A stretch of DNA of 64,000 nucleotides from the NCBI GenBank assembly GCA_036501145.1, contig DASYAV010000127.1, positions 1 through 64,000 on the forward strand, written 5' to 3'. Below are positions 56,855 to 64,000 of this stretch, piece after piece; the stretch's first letter is position 1, and every line of letters starts with the position of its first letter. Below the pieces are notes generated by a model, which had not been told where the DNA came from, searched no databases, and saw only the letters and a list, made by a program, of their open reading frames with translations. This DNA comes from PALSA-505 sp036501145 (GTDB lineage Bacteria > Actinomycetota > Actinomycetes > Streptosporangiales > Streptosporangiaceae). Made by a program: the position numbers and the translations under genes.

Positions 56855-58255
56855 ATGACCGCACTGGAGGCACCCGAGTTCCGGCTCGATCCACGTGGTG
56901 AAGACCGCCACGGCGAGGCGGATCGCCTCCGGGAGGCCGGCCCAGTCGTACGCATCGTCCTCCCACCCGATCCACATGGTGGCGAGGTACACGCCTGGGC
57001 GGTGACGCGGCACGGGGAATTGGAGGCGCTGTTCCGGGACCCAAGGATCAGGGAGAAGATCAGCGCGAGCTACACCCGCTGGGCAGCCTGGCAGAACAAG
57101 CAGATCACCGCATCCTGGCCGCTTTATCAGATGACCTGCGTAGACAATATGTTCACTGCTGATGGCACACACCACGCGCGCCTGCGGCGCCCGGTCCAGC
57201 GCGTCCTCACCGGGCGCAAGGTTGCGGAGATGCGCCACAGTATCGTCGAGACCGCCCAGTCCCTGCTGGCGGAACTGCCGGGCCACGCCGGCCCGGATGG
57301 CGCGGTGGACCTGAGGGGGCATTACGCCGTCGCGCTACCCATGGCAGTCGTCGCCGGGCAGCTCATGGGCGTCCCCCAGGACTGGCTGCCGGAACTGCAA
57401 GGGCTCGTCCAGACGGTGTTCTCCTCCTCCACCACGCCGGAGGAAGCCGCCGCGGCTGAGGGCCAGCGGACCGCGTTTCTGGACAGGCTGGTCGCGCTGC
57501 GTCTTAGGGAACCCGATGGATCCCTGACCAGCGACTTGATCAGGGACCGGCAGATGCTGATTGACCAGCAGCCCACCTGGCAATCCGAGAACCTGGCAGC
57601 TGACCTGACCACCAGCCGCCGCGAGGCCGAAGAGCCGATGACTGACAGCGAGCTAGGTGATACGGCATGGATCATGCTGACCGCCGGCTGGCAGACGACA
57701 ACCGACCTGATCGCCAACGCGGCGCTGGCGCTGCTCACCCATCCCACGCAGCGGCGTGACCTCGGCACCGGGCGCGGCTCCGCTACCGTGTCTGGCACTT
57801 GGGACGACGTGATCGAGGAGACCCTGCGCTGGGATCCGCCGGTCAGCCTGCTGACTGCCGCTTACACCACCGAAGCCGTCACACTCGGCGGCGTGACCAT
57901 CCCCGGGGGCGAGGCGATCTACGCCTCATACAGCGCGGTGGGCCGCGACCCCCGCCAGCACGGGCCCACTGCCGATGCCTTCGACGTCACCCGTGCGCGT
58001 CGGCCCAACCTGGCCTTTGCCGATGGGGTGCATCGCTGCGTCGGTGCTCCGTTGGCGAGAGAGGAAGCGCTGGTGGCGCTCGAAGCCCTGTTCACCCGGT
58101 ATCCGCATCTGAGGCTCGCGGTTAGCCCGGATGAGATCAGGCCAGCAGAGAGCTTCTACACCAACAGCGTGCAATCCCTGCCGGTGCACCTCACCGCGCC
58201 GCATCGGTGGAGTCTGCGCCGGGCGTTCGGCCGCCGGAGCGCGACTGCTATCTAA
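56855..58255 (+). CDS. Conservon-linked cytochrome P450 with canonical ExxR (CYP154-like position)
   Basis: 466 residues, longer than the usual 400-420. The I-helix is MLTAGWQTTTDLIANA, with Gln where Glu/Asp normally precedes Thr. The K-helix is E-T-L-R (322-325), and the heme loop FADGVHRCVGAPLAREE has ligand C395. GGAGG precedes ATG 56855, giving tight coupling to the ExxR-less P450. In Streptomyces conservons a CYP157/CYP154 pair occupies these positions. The extra length lies in the middle (SSTTPEEAAAAEGQRTAFL and TSRREAEEPMT). Electron donors are not encoded nearby except the reductase at 50635. Confidence 0.9.
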   Translation: MTALEAPEFRLDPRGEDRHGEADRLREAGPVVRIVLPPDPHGGEVHAWAVTRHGELEALFRDPRIREKISASYTRWAAWQNKQITASWPLYQMTCVDNMFTADGTHHARLRRPVQRVLTGRKVAEMRHSIVETAQSLLAELPGHAGPDGAVDLRGHYAVALPMAVVAGQLMGVPQDWLPELQGLVQTVFSSSTTPEEAAAAEGQRTAFLDRLVALRLREPDGSLTSDLIRDRQMLIDQQPTWQSENLAADLTTSRREAEEPMTDSELGDTAWIMLTAGWQTTTDLIANAALALLTHPTQRRDLGTGRGSATVSGTWDDVIEETLRWDPPVSLLTAAYTTEAVTLGGVTIPGGEAIYASYSAVGRDPRQHGPTADAFDVTRARRPNLAFADGVHRCVGAPLAREEALVALEALFTRYPHLRLAVSPDEIRPAESFYTNSVQSLPVHLTAPHRWSLRRAFGRRSATAI

Positions 58256-58387
58256 AGCAACTCACCCTGGCCGGCGGAAGGGCCTGGCCCGGGCGCTACT
58301 CCCGGCATCACTCGACCGGTCTGGAAGTGGCGTCCGTGACGTGATGGCTGGCTGCACGACGCGGGAATAGCCCGGCACCCACTCTCG

Positions 58388-58402
58388 TTGCACACCATGC
58401 AA
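58388..58402. promoter_or_regulatory. Inverted repeat TTGCA-n5-TGCAA before the TetR gene
   Basis: Five-base arms at 58388-58392 and 58398-58402, followed by a related TTCGCATAGTGCAAA element. Both lie within 50 bases of the TetR start and are likely operator elements for the TetR/MFS operon. Confidence 0.5.
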
Positions 58403-58434
58403 GCTTTCGCATAGTGCAAATGTTTAGTGAGTGC

Positions 58435-59133
58435 ATGATGACAGTCAGTAGTAACACCGTCCCGGCCGCCCCGGCCGAGGAGGCGCGGGCCTCGCTGCGC
58501 GAGCGCAAGAAGCTGGCCACCCGCCGGGCACTGCGCCGCATCGCGTTCCAGCTCGCCGCCGAGCGGGGGTTCTCGAACGTCACCGTGGAGGACATCGCGG
58601 AGGCGGCCGAGGTGTCCACCCGCACCTTCTTCAACTACTTCCCGTCCAAGGAAGCCGCGCTGTTCGGCAACGACCCGGAGCGGGTGGCCGCGCTGCGCGA
58701 GCAGATCGCGCAGGTGGCTCCCGGCGAGTCCGCGCTCGACGCGCTGCGCGCGGCGATGACCAGCGACGCCCAGGCGGTGGCCGACGAGCTCACCGAGCTG
58801 GGCTACGACCCGGCCATCTGGCTGCGCCGGGCCAAGGAGGCACGCGCCGACCCGCACCTGCGCGCCGCCCGCGCGGCCCAGATGGCGCTAGTCGAACGGG
58901 CCATCACCGAAGGGCTGGCGCAGCGGCTCGGCACCGACCCTGACGCCGATCCGTACCCGGCCCTGCTGGCCGCCACGGCGGCCGGCGTGTTCCGCACCAG
59001 CATCGCGTTCTGGGCCGCATCCGGCGGCACGGTGCCGCTGGACCGGCTGATCAACCTCGCATTCCAGGCGCTCGCCGACGGGCTGCCCGAAAACTGCACG
59101 CTGCGCAACATCACCAGGAAGGAAAGCCACTGA
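58435..59133 (+). CDS. TetR family regulator of an MFS efflux gene
   Basis: 232 residues. HTH: RERKKLATRRALRRIAFQLAAERGFSNVTVEDIAEAAEVSTRTFFNYFPSKEAALFG, the AcrR/TetR form common in actinobacteria, with a complete ligand domain. Two adjacent ATG codons (58435, 58438) are candidates. Its stop overlaps the MFS start (TGATG), so regulator and pump are made together, a typical self-repressed efflux operon. Confidence 0.9.
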   Translation: MMTVSSNTVPAAPAEEARASLRERKKLATRRALRRIAFQLAAERGFSNVTVEDIAEAAEVSTRTFFNYFPSKEAALFGNDPERVAALREQIAQVAPGESALDALRAAMTSDAQAVADELTELGYDPAIWLRRAKEARADPHLRAARAAQMALVERAITEGLAQRLGTDPDADPYPALLAATAAGVFRTSIAFWAASGGTVPLDRLINLAFQALADGLPENCTLRNITRKESH

Positions 59134-60848
59134 TGGCCTCTGCCACTCCCGCTGCGGCCGGCGGACCGCAGGCACCTGCGGACGGCGGCGCCGCCCTGCC
59201 CGGGCTCGGCCGCCGCCGCATCCTGCTCATCATCGGCGCGCTGATGCTGGGCATGCTGCTGGCGGCACTCGACCAGACGATCGTCTCCACCGCGCTGCCG
59301 ACGATCGTCGGTGACCTGCAGGGCGGCTCGCACATCGCCTGGGTGATCACCGCCTACCTGCTCGCCACCACCGTGTCCACCCCGCTGTGGGGCAAGCTCG
59401 GCGACCAGTACGGCCGGAAGATCTTCTTCCAGGCGGCGATCGTCATCTTCCTGGCGGGCTCGATCCTGTCCGGCATCAGCTCGTCCATGTTCGAGCTGAT
59501 CGCGTTCCGCGCGTTGCAGGGGCTGGGCAGCGGCGGCCTGATGGTCGGCGCCCAGGCCATCGTCGGCGACATCGTCTCCCCCCGCGAGCGTGGCCGCTAC
59601 GTCGGGCTGTTCGGCGCGGTCTTCGGCCTGGCCAGCGTGATCGGCCCGCTGCTCGGCGGGGTGTTCGTGGACAACCTGACCTGGCGCTGGATCTTCTACA
59701 TCAACGTCCCGATCGGCGCCGTCGCGCTGCTCGTGGTGGCCAGCCAGGTCCCCGGCAAGCTGCGCCGGGTGCACCACAAGATCGACTATCTCGGCACGCT
59801 TGTGCTGTCGGCTGCCGTCACCTCGCTGATCCTGCTGACCAGCCTGGGTGGCACCACCTACCCCTGGGCCTCGGCGCCCATCTACATCCTGGGCGCGGCC
59901 GGCGTGCTGCTGATCGGCGTGTTCGTGCTGGTCGAGCGGCGGGCCGCGGAGCCGATCATCCCGCTGCACCTGTTCCGGCTGCGGACGTTCTCGGTGACCA
60001 GCGTGGTCGGCTTCATCGTCGGCTTCGCGATGTTCGGCGCGATCACCTACCTGCCGGCGTTCTTCCAGGTCGTCAGGGGCATCTCGCCGACGATTTCCGG
60101 CGTGTACCTGCTGCCGCTGATGGCCGGGCTGCTCGTCGTGTCGATCGGCTCCGGGCAGATCATCTCGCGCACCGGCAAGTACCGGTTCTTCCCGATCGCC
60201 GGGGCCGGGATGATGACGCTCGGCATGTACCTGCTCTCGCTGATGGGCGTGGGCTCGTCCACCCTGCAGGACGCGTTCTACATGCTGGTGCTGGGCATGG
60301 GCATCGGCGGTGTCATGCAGGTGCTGGTGATCATCGTGCAGAACGGGGTGCCGCACAGCGAGCTCGGGGTGGCCACGTCCGGCGCCACGTTCTTCCGCTC
60401 CATCGGCGGCTCGTTCGGCACCGCGATCTTCGGCGCGATCTTCTCCAACGTGCTGGTCGGCAACCTGGCCAGCCACCTGCACGGGCTCACCCCGCCGGCC
60501 GGTTTCAGCGCCGCGGACGTCACCCCGGCGGTGCTGTCCAAGCTGCCGGCCGCGGTGCACACCGGCTTCGTGGCCGGCTACGCCGAGTCGATCCAGACGG
60601 TGTTCCTCATCGCGGTGCCGATCGCCGCGCTGGCCTTCCTGGCCACCTGGCTGATCCCCCAGGTCGAGCTGAAGCGGTGGGGCGGCGGCAACGCCGGCGA
60701 GGCCGCGCAGCAGCCGGGTGCCCCGGCGGCCGCCGAGGTGGCGCCGGAGCTGGCCGCCAGCGCGGCAGCCGGCCAGGCCGTGGCGGACCCGGGCCCGCAG
60801 CAGGAAGCACTGGACCCACAGGGCACCGGCCCGATGGATTTGCTTTAA
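59133..60848 (+). CDS. DHA2-type MFS multidrug efflux transporter (14 helices)
   Basis: 571 residues. LGMLLAALDQTIVSTALPTIVGDL (helix 1, motif D1), LWGKLGDQYGRKIFF (motif A), RALQGLGSGGLMVGAQAIVGDI (motif B) and GPLLGGVFVDNLTWRWIFYINVPIG (motif C) are the EmrB/QacA set. The 60 C-terminal residues are Ala/Pro/Gln-rich and cytoplasmic. It probably exports hydrophobic drugs by proton antiport. It ends in front of a long inverted repeat and a classic terminator. Confidence 0.93.
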   Translation: MASATPAAAGGPQAPADGGAALPGLGRRRILLIIGALMLGMLLAALDQTIVSTALPTIVGDLQGGSHIAWVITAYLLATTVSTPLWGKLGDQYGRKIFFQAAIVIFLAGSILSGISSSMFELIAFRALQGLGSGGLMVGAQAIVGDIVSPRERGRYVGLFGAVFGLASVIGPLLGGVFVDNLTWRWIFYINVPIGAVALLVVASQVPGKLRRVHHKIDYLGTLVLSAAVTSLILLTSLGGTTYPWASAPIYILGAAGVLLIGVFVLVERRAAEPIIPLHLFRLRTFSVTSVVGFIVGFAMFGAITYLPAFFQVVRGISPTISGVYLLPLMAGLLVVSIGSGQIISRTGKYRFFPIAGAGMMTLGMYLLSLMGVGSSTLQDAFYMLVLGMGIGGVMQVLVIIVQNGVPHSELGVATSGATFFRSIGGSFGTAIFGAIFSNVLVGNLASHLHGLTPPAGFSAADVTPAVLSKLPAAVHTGFVAGYAESIQTVFLIAVPIAALAFLATWLIPQVELKRWGGGNAGEAAQQPGAPAAAEVAPELAASAAAGQAVADPGPQQEALDPQGTGPMDLL

Positions 60849-60896
60849 CGGCTGCGCCCTGGCCAGGCGGGACCCGCCACGGCCAGGTGGCCACCG

Positions 60897-60960
60897 CGAG
60901 ACTTATTCAAAACGCGTTGAGACCACATCCCTTTTCTGGTGGCGTTTTGAATGAGTCTCG
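60897..60960. repeat. 19-base near-perfect inverted repeat, 64 bases overall
   Basis: CGAGACTTATTCAAAACGC (60897-60915) and the complement of 60942-60960 agree at 18 of 19 positions; the one change would still allow a G-U pair in RNA. The 26-base interior has its own CCAC/GTGG arms. The arms are AT-rich against the surroundings, and there is no T run. It could be a miniature element end pair, an RNA stem or an operator, and is not a standard terminator. Confidence 0.7.
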
Positions 60961-60973
60961 TCATCATAAAAAC

Positions 60974-61020
60974 AAGCCGGCGGCACGGCGCAGCGGACAG
61001 GCTGCCCGTGCCGCCGGCTT
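60974..61020. terminator. Bidirectional terminator between MFS and FMN reductase genes
   Basis: AAGCCGGCGGCACGG (60974-60988) pairs perfectly with 61006-61020 over 15 bases around a 17-base loop, with A-rich sequence on the left and CTTT on the right. It is placed between two convergent genes and should serve both. Confidence 0.85.
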
Positions 61021-61034
61021 TGCCGTGCCCGGCC

Positions 61035-61616
61035 TCAGGCGACCGCGCCGGCCGCCTTGGCCCGCAGCGGGTGCAGCGCCCCGCCGACCCGGAGCAGCTC
61101 GTCGAGCATCGCGTCGGCCGCCTGGTCCAGCACGTCGTTGGCCGCGAACCGGCCGTCGGTGATGAACTGCGGGTGGAACGGGATGTTCACGCTGTCGACC
61201 ACCGGGACCATCCGCAGCGTGGTGACCACCTGCTTGAGCTGCTGCACCGCGCGGGTGCCGGCCGCGACACCGCCGTAGGAGACGAAGCCGGCCGGCTTGT
61301 CGCGCCACTCCTCGTGCAGGTAGTCGATGGCGTTCTTCAGCGCGGCCGGGTACCCGTAGTTGTACTCCGGGGTGATGAACACGACCGCGTCCGCGCGGTC
61401 GATCCGCTCGCTCCAGTCCCTGGTGTGCTGCTGGGTGTACTGCCGCAGCCGCGGGTGCTGCGGCTCGTCCATCATCGGCAGGCCGATCTCGGCGAGGTCG
61501 GCCACCTCGACGTCGAACCCGCCGTGCGCCCGGGCACGGGCGGCGAACCACTCGGCGATCGGCTCTCCGGCGCGGCCGGGACGGGTCGAGCCGATGATGA
61601 TGGTCAGGGTCGGCAT
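61035..61616 (-). CDS. NAD(P)H-dependent FMN reductase (flavodoxin-like)
   Basis: 193 residues. IIIGSTRPGRAGEPIAEW is the FMN phosphate loop and FITPEYNYGYPAALKNAIDYLHEEW the hallmark second loop of NADPH-dependent FMN reductases (PF03358-like, as in azo/chromate reductases). YGGVAAGTRAVQQLKQV continues the fold. Likely a quinone/flavin reductase. ATG 61616 has AGGAGAC just upstream. The hemerythrin gene lies 75 bases upstream in the same direction, so one transcript is possible. Confidence 0.92.
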   Translation of the reverse strand: MPTLTIIIGSTRPGRAGEPIAEWFAARARAHGGFDVEVADLAEIGLPMMDEPQHPRLRQYTQQHTRDWSERIDRADAVVFITPEYNYGYPAALKNAIDYLHEEWRDKPAGFVSYGGVAAGTRAVQQLKQVVTTLRMVPVVDSVNIPFHPQFITDGRFAANDVLDQAADAMLDELLRVGGALHPLRAKAAGAVA

Positions 61617-61690
61617 GGCTGTCGTCTCCTGTTCTGCGCGCTGATGCGCACGGTTGCGGGATGGGCAAGGGAGTACGGGCCGCCGCGGGG

Positions 61691-62506
61691 TCAGGTCAGC
61701 CCCAACCGCGCGATCGGCTCGGTGAGCTCGCGTTCCTCGTAGGCCAGGTGGGACAGCAGGGTGTCGCTGAGCAGGTCGACCTCGGCCCGCAGCGCGGCGG
61801 CCCCGTCCGGGGCGGAGACGAACGCGACCAGCGCCCGGTCCACCCGGTCCAGCACGCCGTGGATGATCTCGTGCTCCTCGGTGAGCCGGTCGATGACCGG
61901 GGCCAGCCGCGGGTCACCCCGCCGCAGGTGCGGGAACAGCGCCTGGTTCTCCAGCGTGTGGTGCACGGTGACGATCCGGCAGTAGGACTCGCAGAAGCCG
62001 CCCAGCGTCCACTTGTTCTGCCGGATGGTCATCTGGCTGATCTGCGAGCGGGCCGCGCCGGGGTCCAGCAGGCCGACCGCGATCTGGCCGATGACGTCGT
62101 AGATCTGGCTGAGCTCGTCGCGCAGCGCGTTGTGCACGTTGATCAGGTCCTGCGCGTTGGCCTGCCCGGCCGGGGTGTAGCCGCGGCCCGGCTCGGCCGC
62201 GGGCCCGGTGGGCCTGGCCGCCTCGTCCCACAGCCGGGTGCTGCTGCGCCGGATCCCGTCGTCGAAGGTCGGCACGACCGCGAGCCCCCCGCCGCGCCCG
62301 GCCGACCGCGCCGCACCCCGCGCGGCCGCCCGCTGGCCGACCATGCCCGCGGCTTCCGGATCGGCCTCCCCACTCGGCACGGCCTGGCCGCCCGGTGCCG
62401 CCTGGCCGCCTGACGCGACCGGCGGTGCAGGGCTGGCCGGGGCGCTGCCCGGCGGCCGGGTCTGCCCCCGGCCGCGCTCGCCGGCCACTCGTGCGCGTGT
62501 CGTCAT
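61691..62506 (-). CDS. Hemerythrin-domain protein
   Basis: 271 residues. The first 95 are Gly/Ala/Pro-rich and disordered. Then comes a four-helix hemerythrin-like bundle with His/Glu ligands in NVHNALRDELSQIY, TVHHTLENQALFPHL, EEHEIIHGVLDRVD and SHLAYEERELTEPI. Such domains bind a di-iron centre and sense or carry O2, NO or iron. ATG 62506 has GAGGAGA in front, fixing the start. It is divergent from a MarR gene with a shared inverted repeat, so oxidative or NO stress control is likely. Confidence 0.88.
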   Translation of the reverse strand: MTTRARVAGERGRGQTRPPGSAPASPAPPVASGGQAAPGGQAVPSGEADPEAAGMVGQRAAARGAARSAGRGGGLAVVPTFDDGIRRSSTRLWDEAARPTGPAAEPGRGYTPAGQANAQDLINVHNALRDELSQIYDVIGQIAVGLLDPGAARSQISQMTIRQNKWTLGGFCESYCRIVTVHHTLENQALFPHLRRGDPRLAPVIDRLTEEHEIIHGVLDRVDRALVAFVSAPDGAAALRAEVDLLSDTLLSHLAYEERELTEPIARLGLT

Positions 62507-62554
62507 CGTCTCTCCTCGTCCGGCTGAGACAGGTCCGCCGCCCGGCACAACCAT

Positions 62555-62584
62555 TGTTCTGCAGAAGTTATGCCTGACAGAACA
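62555..62584. promoter_or_regulatory. Inverted repeat TGTTCTG-n16-CAGAACA in the hemerythrin/MarR promoter
   Basis: Seven-base perfect arms at 62555-62561 and 62578-62584, plus an embedded TTCTGCAGAA palindrome (62557-62566). It sits midway between the divergent starts and is the probable MarR operator. Confidence 0.68.
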
Positions 62585-62626
62585 TCTTTAAACTATAAGG
62601 TCTGTGCCGCAGGGTATCGTGGGGCT

Positions 62627-63142
62627 ATGGCGGAACCAGCGACGGTCGTTGCCCAGCCCACGTATCTGGAGCGCGATCTGGGCTGGATGCTGGGTGTCGT
62701 GTTCCGCGCGTACGTCAAGGCGTCCGACCACGCGCTGCACGACCTTCCCGGCGGGCCGCGTGGCTACCAGGTGCTGACCGCCGCGGTCGGCGACCCGCCG
62801 CGCAACCAGGGCGCGATCGCCGAGGAACTGGGCATGGACCGCACCGTGCTGACCTACCTGATCGACGACCTGGAGCGGCTGGAGCTGGTCGCCCGGCGGC
62901 CGGACCCGGCCGACCGGCGCAGCAGGCTGGTGTCCGCGACCGCCCGCGGCCGCACCGAGTGGCAGCGCCGCCGGGACGCGCTGCGCGCGGTGGAAGAGCA
63001 CGTGCTGAGCCCGCTGCCGGCCGAAGATACCGGCGTCTTCCTCGGCCTGCTGCGCCGGCTGGCCTGCCGGGCGCAGGCGCTGGATCCGCTCAAGGACCTG
63101 TGCGAGGCCGCCCGTGAGGTGAAGCAGGAGCCGGTCAGCTAG
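62627..63142 (+). CDS. MarR family regulator
   Basis: 171 residues. The winged helix is QGAIAEELGMDRTVLTYLIDDLERLELVARRPDPADRRSRLVSATARGRTEW, the MarR signature with DPADRR in the wing. ATG 62627 is preferred over the upstream in-frame start, which would lie inside the operator. Its stop overlaps the convergent TetR gene by eight bases. It probably controls the hemerythrin gene. Confidence 0.92.
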   Translation: MAEPATVVAQPTYLERDLGWMLGVVFRAYVKASDHALHDLPGGPRGYQVLTAAVGDPPRNQGAIAEELGMDRTVLTYLIDDLERLELVARRPDPADRRSRLVSATARGRTEWQRRRDALRAVEEHVLSPLPAEDTGVFLGLLRRLACRAQALDPLKDLCEAAREVKQEPVS

Positions 63143-63719
63143 GCAGCGTCAGCAGCCGCAGAATGCCTTGGTGCATGGCCTGGGTCGCCTGCTCGATCGT
63201 CATCCTGCCCGCCTTGACCTCGTCTTCGGCGGTCCGGCCCAGAGCCAGGCTGGCCGACAGCAGCCAGCGCGCCGGGACCGAGGCATCGAAGTCGCCGGTG
63301 GCCTGGCCGCGCTGGACGATCGCGAGCATCCGTTCCAGGACCTGCCCGTGCCGGTCGGCGTCCTTGCCCGGGTCGACGGCGGGCTGCAGCCACAGAAACG
63401 GGTAGCGCGCGGCGATCTGCCAGCCGGCCTCCAGCAGCCGGGTCAGCGCCTGGACGGGCGGTTCGTGGTCGAGGTCAAGGGCGTCGATGACGCCGGCGAA
63501 CTCCGCGCTGGCCTGTTCGATGACCGCGTCGATAAGCGCCTCCCGGGACGGGAAGTGCGCATACACGGTCTGCCTGCTGACCCCGGCGGCCCGCGCGATC
63601 TCGTCCACGGACGCGTCCGGCCGGTCGCCGAGCGTCCGGGTCGCGGCGTCGATGACCGCCGCGATGGACTGCCGGGCATCCGAACGCTGCCTGCGCCTTC
63701 TGGGCTGTGCCGTCGCCAT
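63135..63719 (-). CDS. TetR family regulator, divergent to an ABC exporter
   Basis: 194 residues. HTH: ARQSIAAVIDAATRTLGDRPDASVDEIARAAGVSRQTVYAHFPSREALIDAVIEQ, then a full ligand domain. The 51-base gap to the ABC ATPase start is almost filled by a perfect 8+2+8 palindrome (63733-63750), so mutual repression is expected. ATG 63719 is chosen; the in-frame TTG at 63749 lies inside the palindrome. Confidence 0.92.
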   Translation of the reverse strand: MATAQPRRRRQRSDARQSIAAVIDAATRTLGDRPDASVDEIARAAGVSRQTVYAHFPSREALIDAVIEQASAEFAGVIDALDLDHEPPVQALTRLLEAGWQIAARYPFLWLQPAVDPGKDADRHGQVLERMLAIVQRGQATGDFDASVPARWLLSASLALGRTAEDEVKAGRMTIEQATQAMHQGILRLLTLPS

Positions 63720-63732
63720 GCGCCGCCTTATC

Positions 63733-63750
63733 TTTGACAGGTCTGTCAAA
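63733..63750. promoter_or_regulatory. TetR operator TTTGACAGGTCTGTCAAA
   Basis: Perfect eight-base arms around a GT centre, between the divergent TetR and ABC ATPase starts. A TTGACA (63763-63768) nearby resembles a -35 box. TTGACAG-type palindromes are common TetR operators next to DrrA-like exporters. Confidence 0.8.
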
Positions 63751-63770
63751 TGTAACTTAACCTTGACATC

Positions 63771-64000
63771 ATGTATGAGAAAAGATACCCCGTTGCGATC
63801 GAGGTCGAGGGACTGCGCAAACGCTTCGGCGCCACCGAGGCGGTGCGCGGCCTGAACCTGACGGTGTCCGCGGGAACGATCTACGGACTGCTAGGCCCGA
63901 ACGGGGCGGGCAAGACCACCACGGTCCGTGTCCTCGCCACGCTGCTGCGGCCCGACGGCGGCCGTGCCGCCGTGTTCGGTCATGACGTCGTCCGCGCGGC
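63771..64000 (+). CDS. DrrA-like ABC exporter ATPase (5-prime part, cut by window edge)
   Basis: The first 76 codons are present from ATG 63771: YEKRYPVAIEVEGLRKRFGATEAVRGLNLTV, then the Walker A loop GLLGPNGAGKTTTVRVLATLL and RPDGGRAAVFGHDVV. This is the opening of a daunorubicin-resistance (DrrA)-type ATPase. The frame runs open to the end of the window. An overlapping ATG at 63775 is out of frame and stops soon. Regulation by the divergent TetR protein is likely. Confidence 0.9.
   Translation, partial: MYEKRYPVAIEVEGLRKRFGATEAVRGLNLTVSAGTIYGLLGPNGAGKTTTVRVLATLLRPDGGRAAVFGHDVVRA

Noticed and set aside
58803..60560. 585-codon minus-strand frame opposite the TetR and MFS genes
   Set aside because: Rich in Asp, Gln, His and Arg with no secondary-structure logic. 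It mirrors the MFS gene.

Overview
High-GC actinobacterial chromosome, most likely a filamentous soil actinomycete. The grounds are uniform high GC, frequent GTG and TTG starts, secreted GH9, GH5 and GH42-like glycosidases, a sedolisin of a typical actinomycete type, and a complete conservon (cvnA-B-C-D plus two P450s). No rRNA, tRNA, CRISPR array, transposase or phage gene was recognised.

Layout. 1-5.5 kb is a worn region. It holds the C-terminal end of a molybdenum hydroxylase, an SDR tail, and an AbiEii-type nucleotidyltransferase whose antitoxin is cut and joined to a frameshifted alcohol dehydrogenase tail. Intact VOC, F420-dependent NADP reductase-like, cupin and DUF4352-like genes lie between them. 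5.5-9.4 kb has a zinc alcohol dehydrogenase and a secreted GH9 cellulase. 9.6-18.4 kb is the clearest metabolic unit, a probable ectoine/hydroxyectoine breakdown locus. It contains an M24 hydrolase (DoeA/EutD type), a PLP dehydratase (EutB type), an M20 deacylase, an aldehyde dehydrogenase, a class III aminotransferase, a ProP-like MFS permease and an FCD-type GntR regulator. Three copies of a TTGTnGACAA-like site lie at the three promoters. 18.4-32 kb is a mosaic: a GH18 fragment, an APH-like kinase, three LysR genes facing their likely targets (cysteine dioxygenase, NmrA-type reductase, EamA exporter), an SDR/sedolisin chimera, GH5, a TRIC-type channel and a GH42-like lectin protein.

32-36.5 kb is a signalling cluster: FHA protein with zinc ribbon, small membrane protein and PknB-like kinase. 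36.7-49 kb holds small regulator/enzyme pairs with clear palindromic operators, a two-component system followed by an ABC exporter, an ogt gene, a deletion remnant of a DHFR-like gene and a frameshifted DUF1257 gene. 49-51.8 kb has a Cys-rich HTH regulator facing folE, followed by a ferredoxin reductase-like flavoprotein. 52.2-58.3 kb is the conservon. Its first P450 has E-V-L-W where almost all P450s have ExxR, as in the CYP157 family; the second keeps ExxR. 58.4-64 kb carries a TetR/MFS efflux pair, an FMN reductase, a hemerythrin protein facing a MarR gene, and a TetR gene facing the start of a DrrA-like ABC ATPase.

Two themes stand out. Regulation is local and legible: most regulator genes sit beside a palindrome in a divergent promoter. 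The window also holds at least seven broken or spliced genes with no visible insertion sequence, which suggests repeated small deletions and illegitimate joins, or in some cases assembly error. All functional calls rest on reading motifs by eye; no database search was run.
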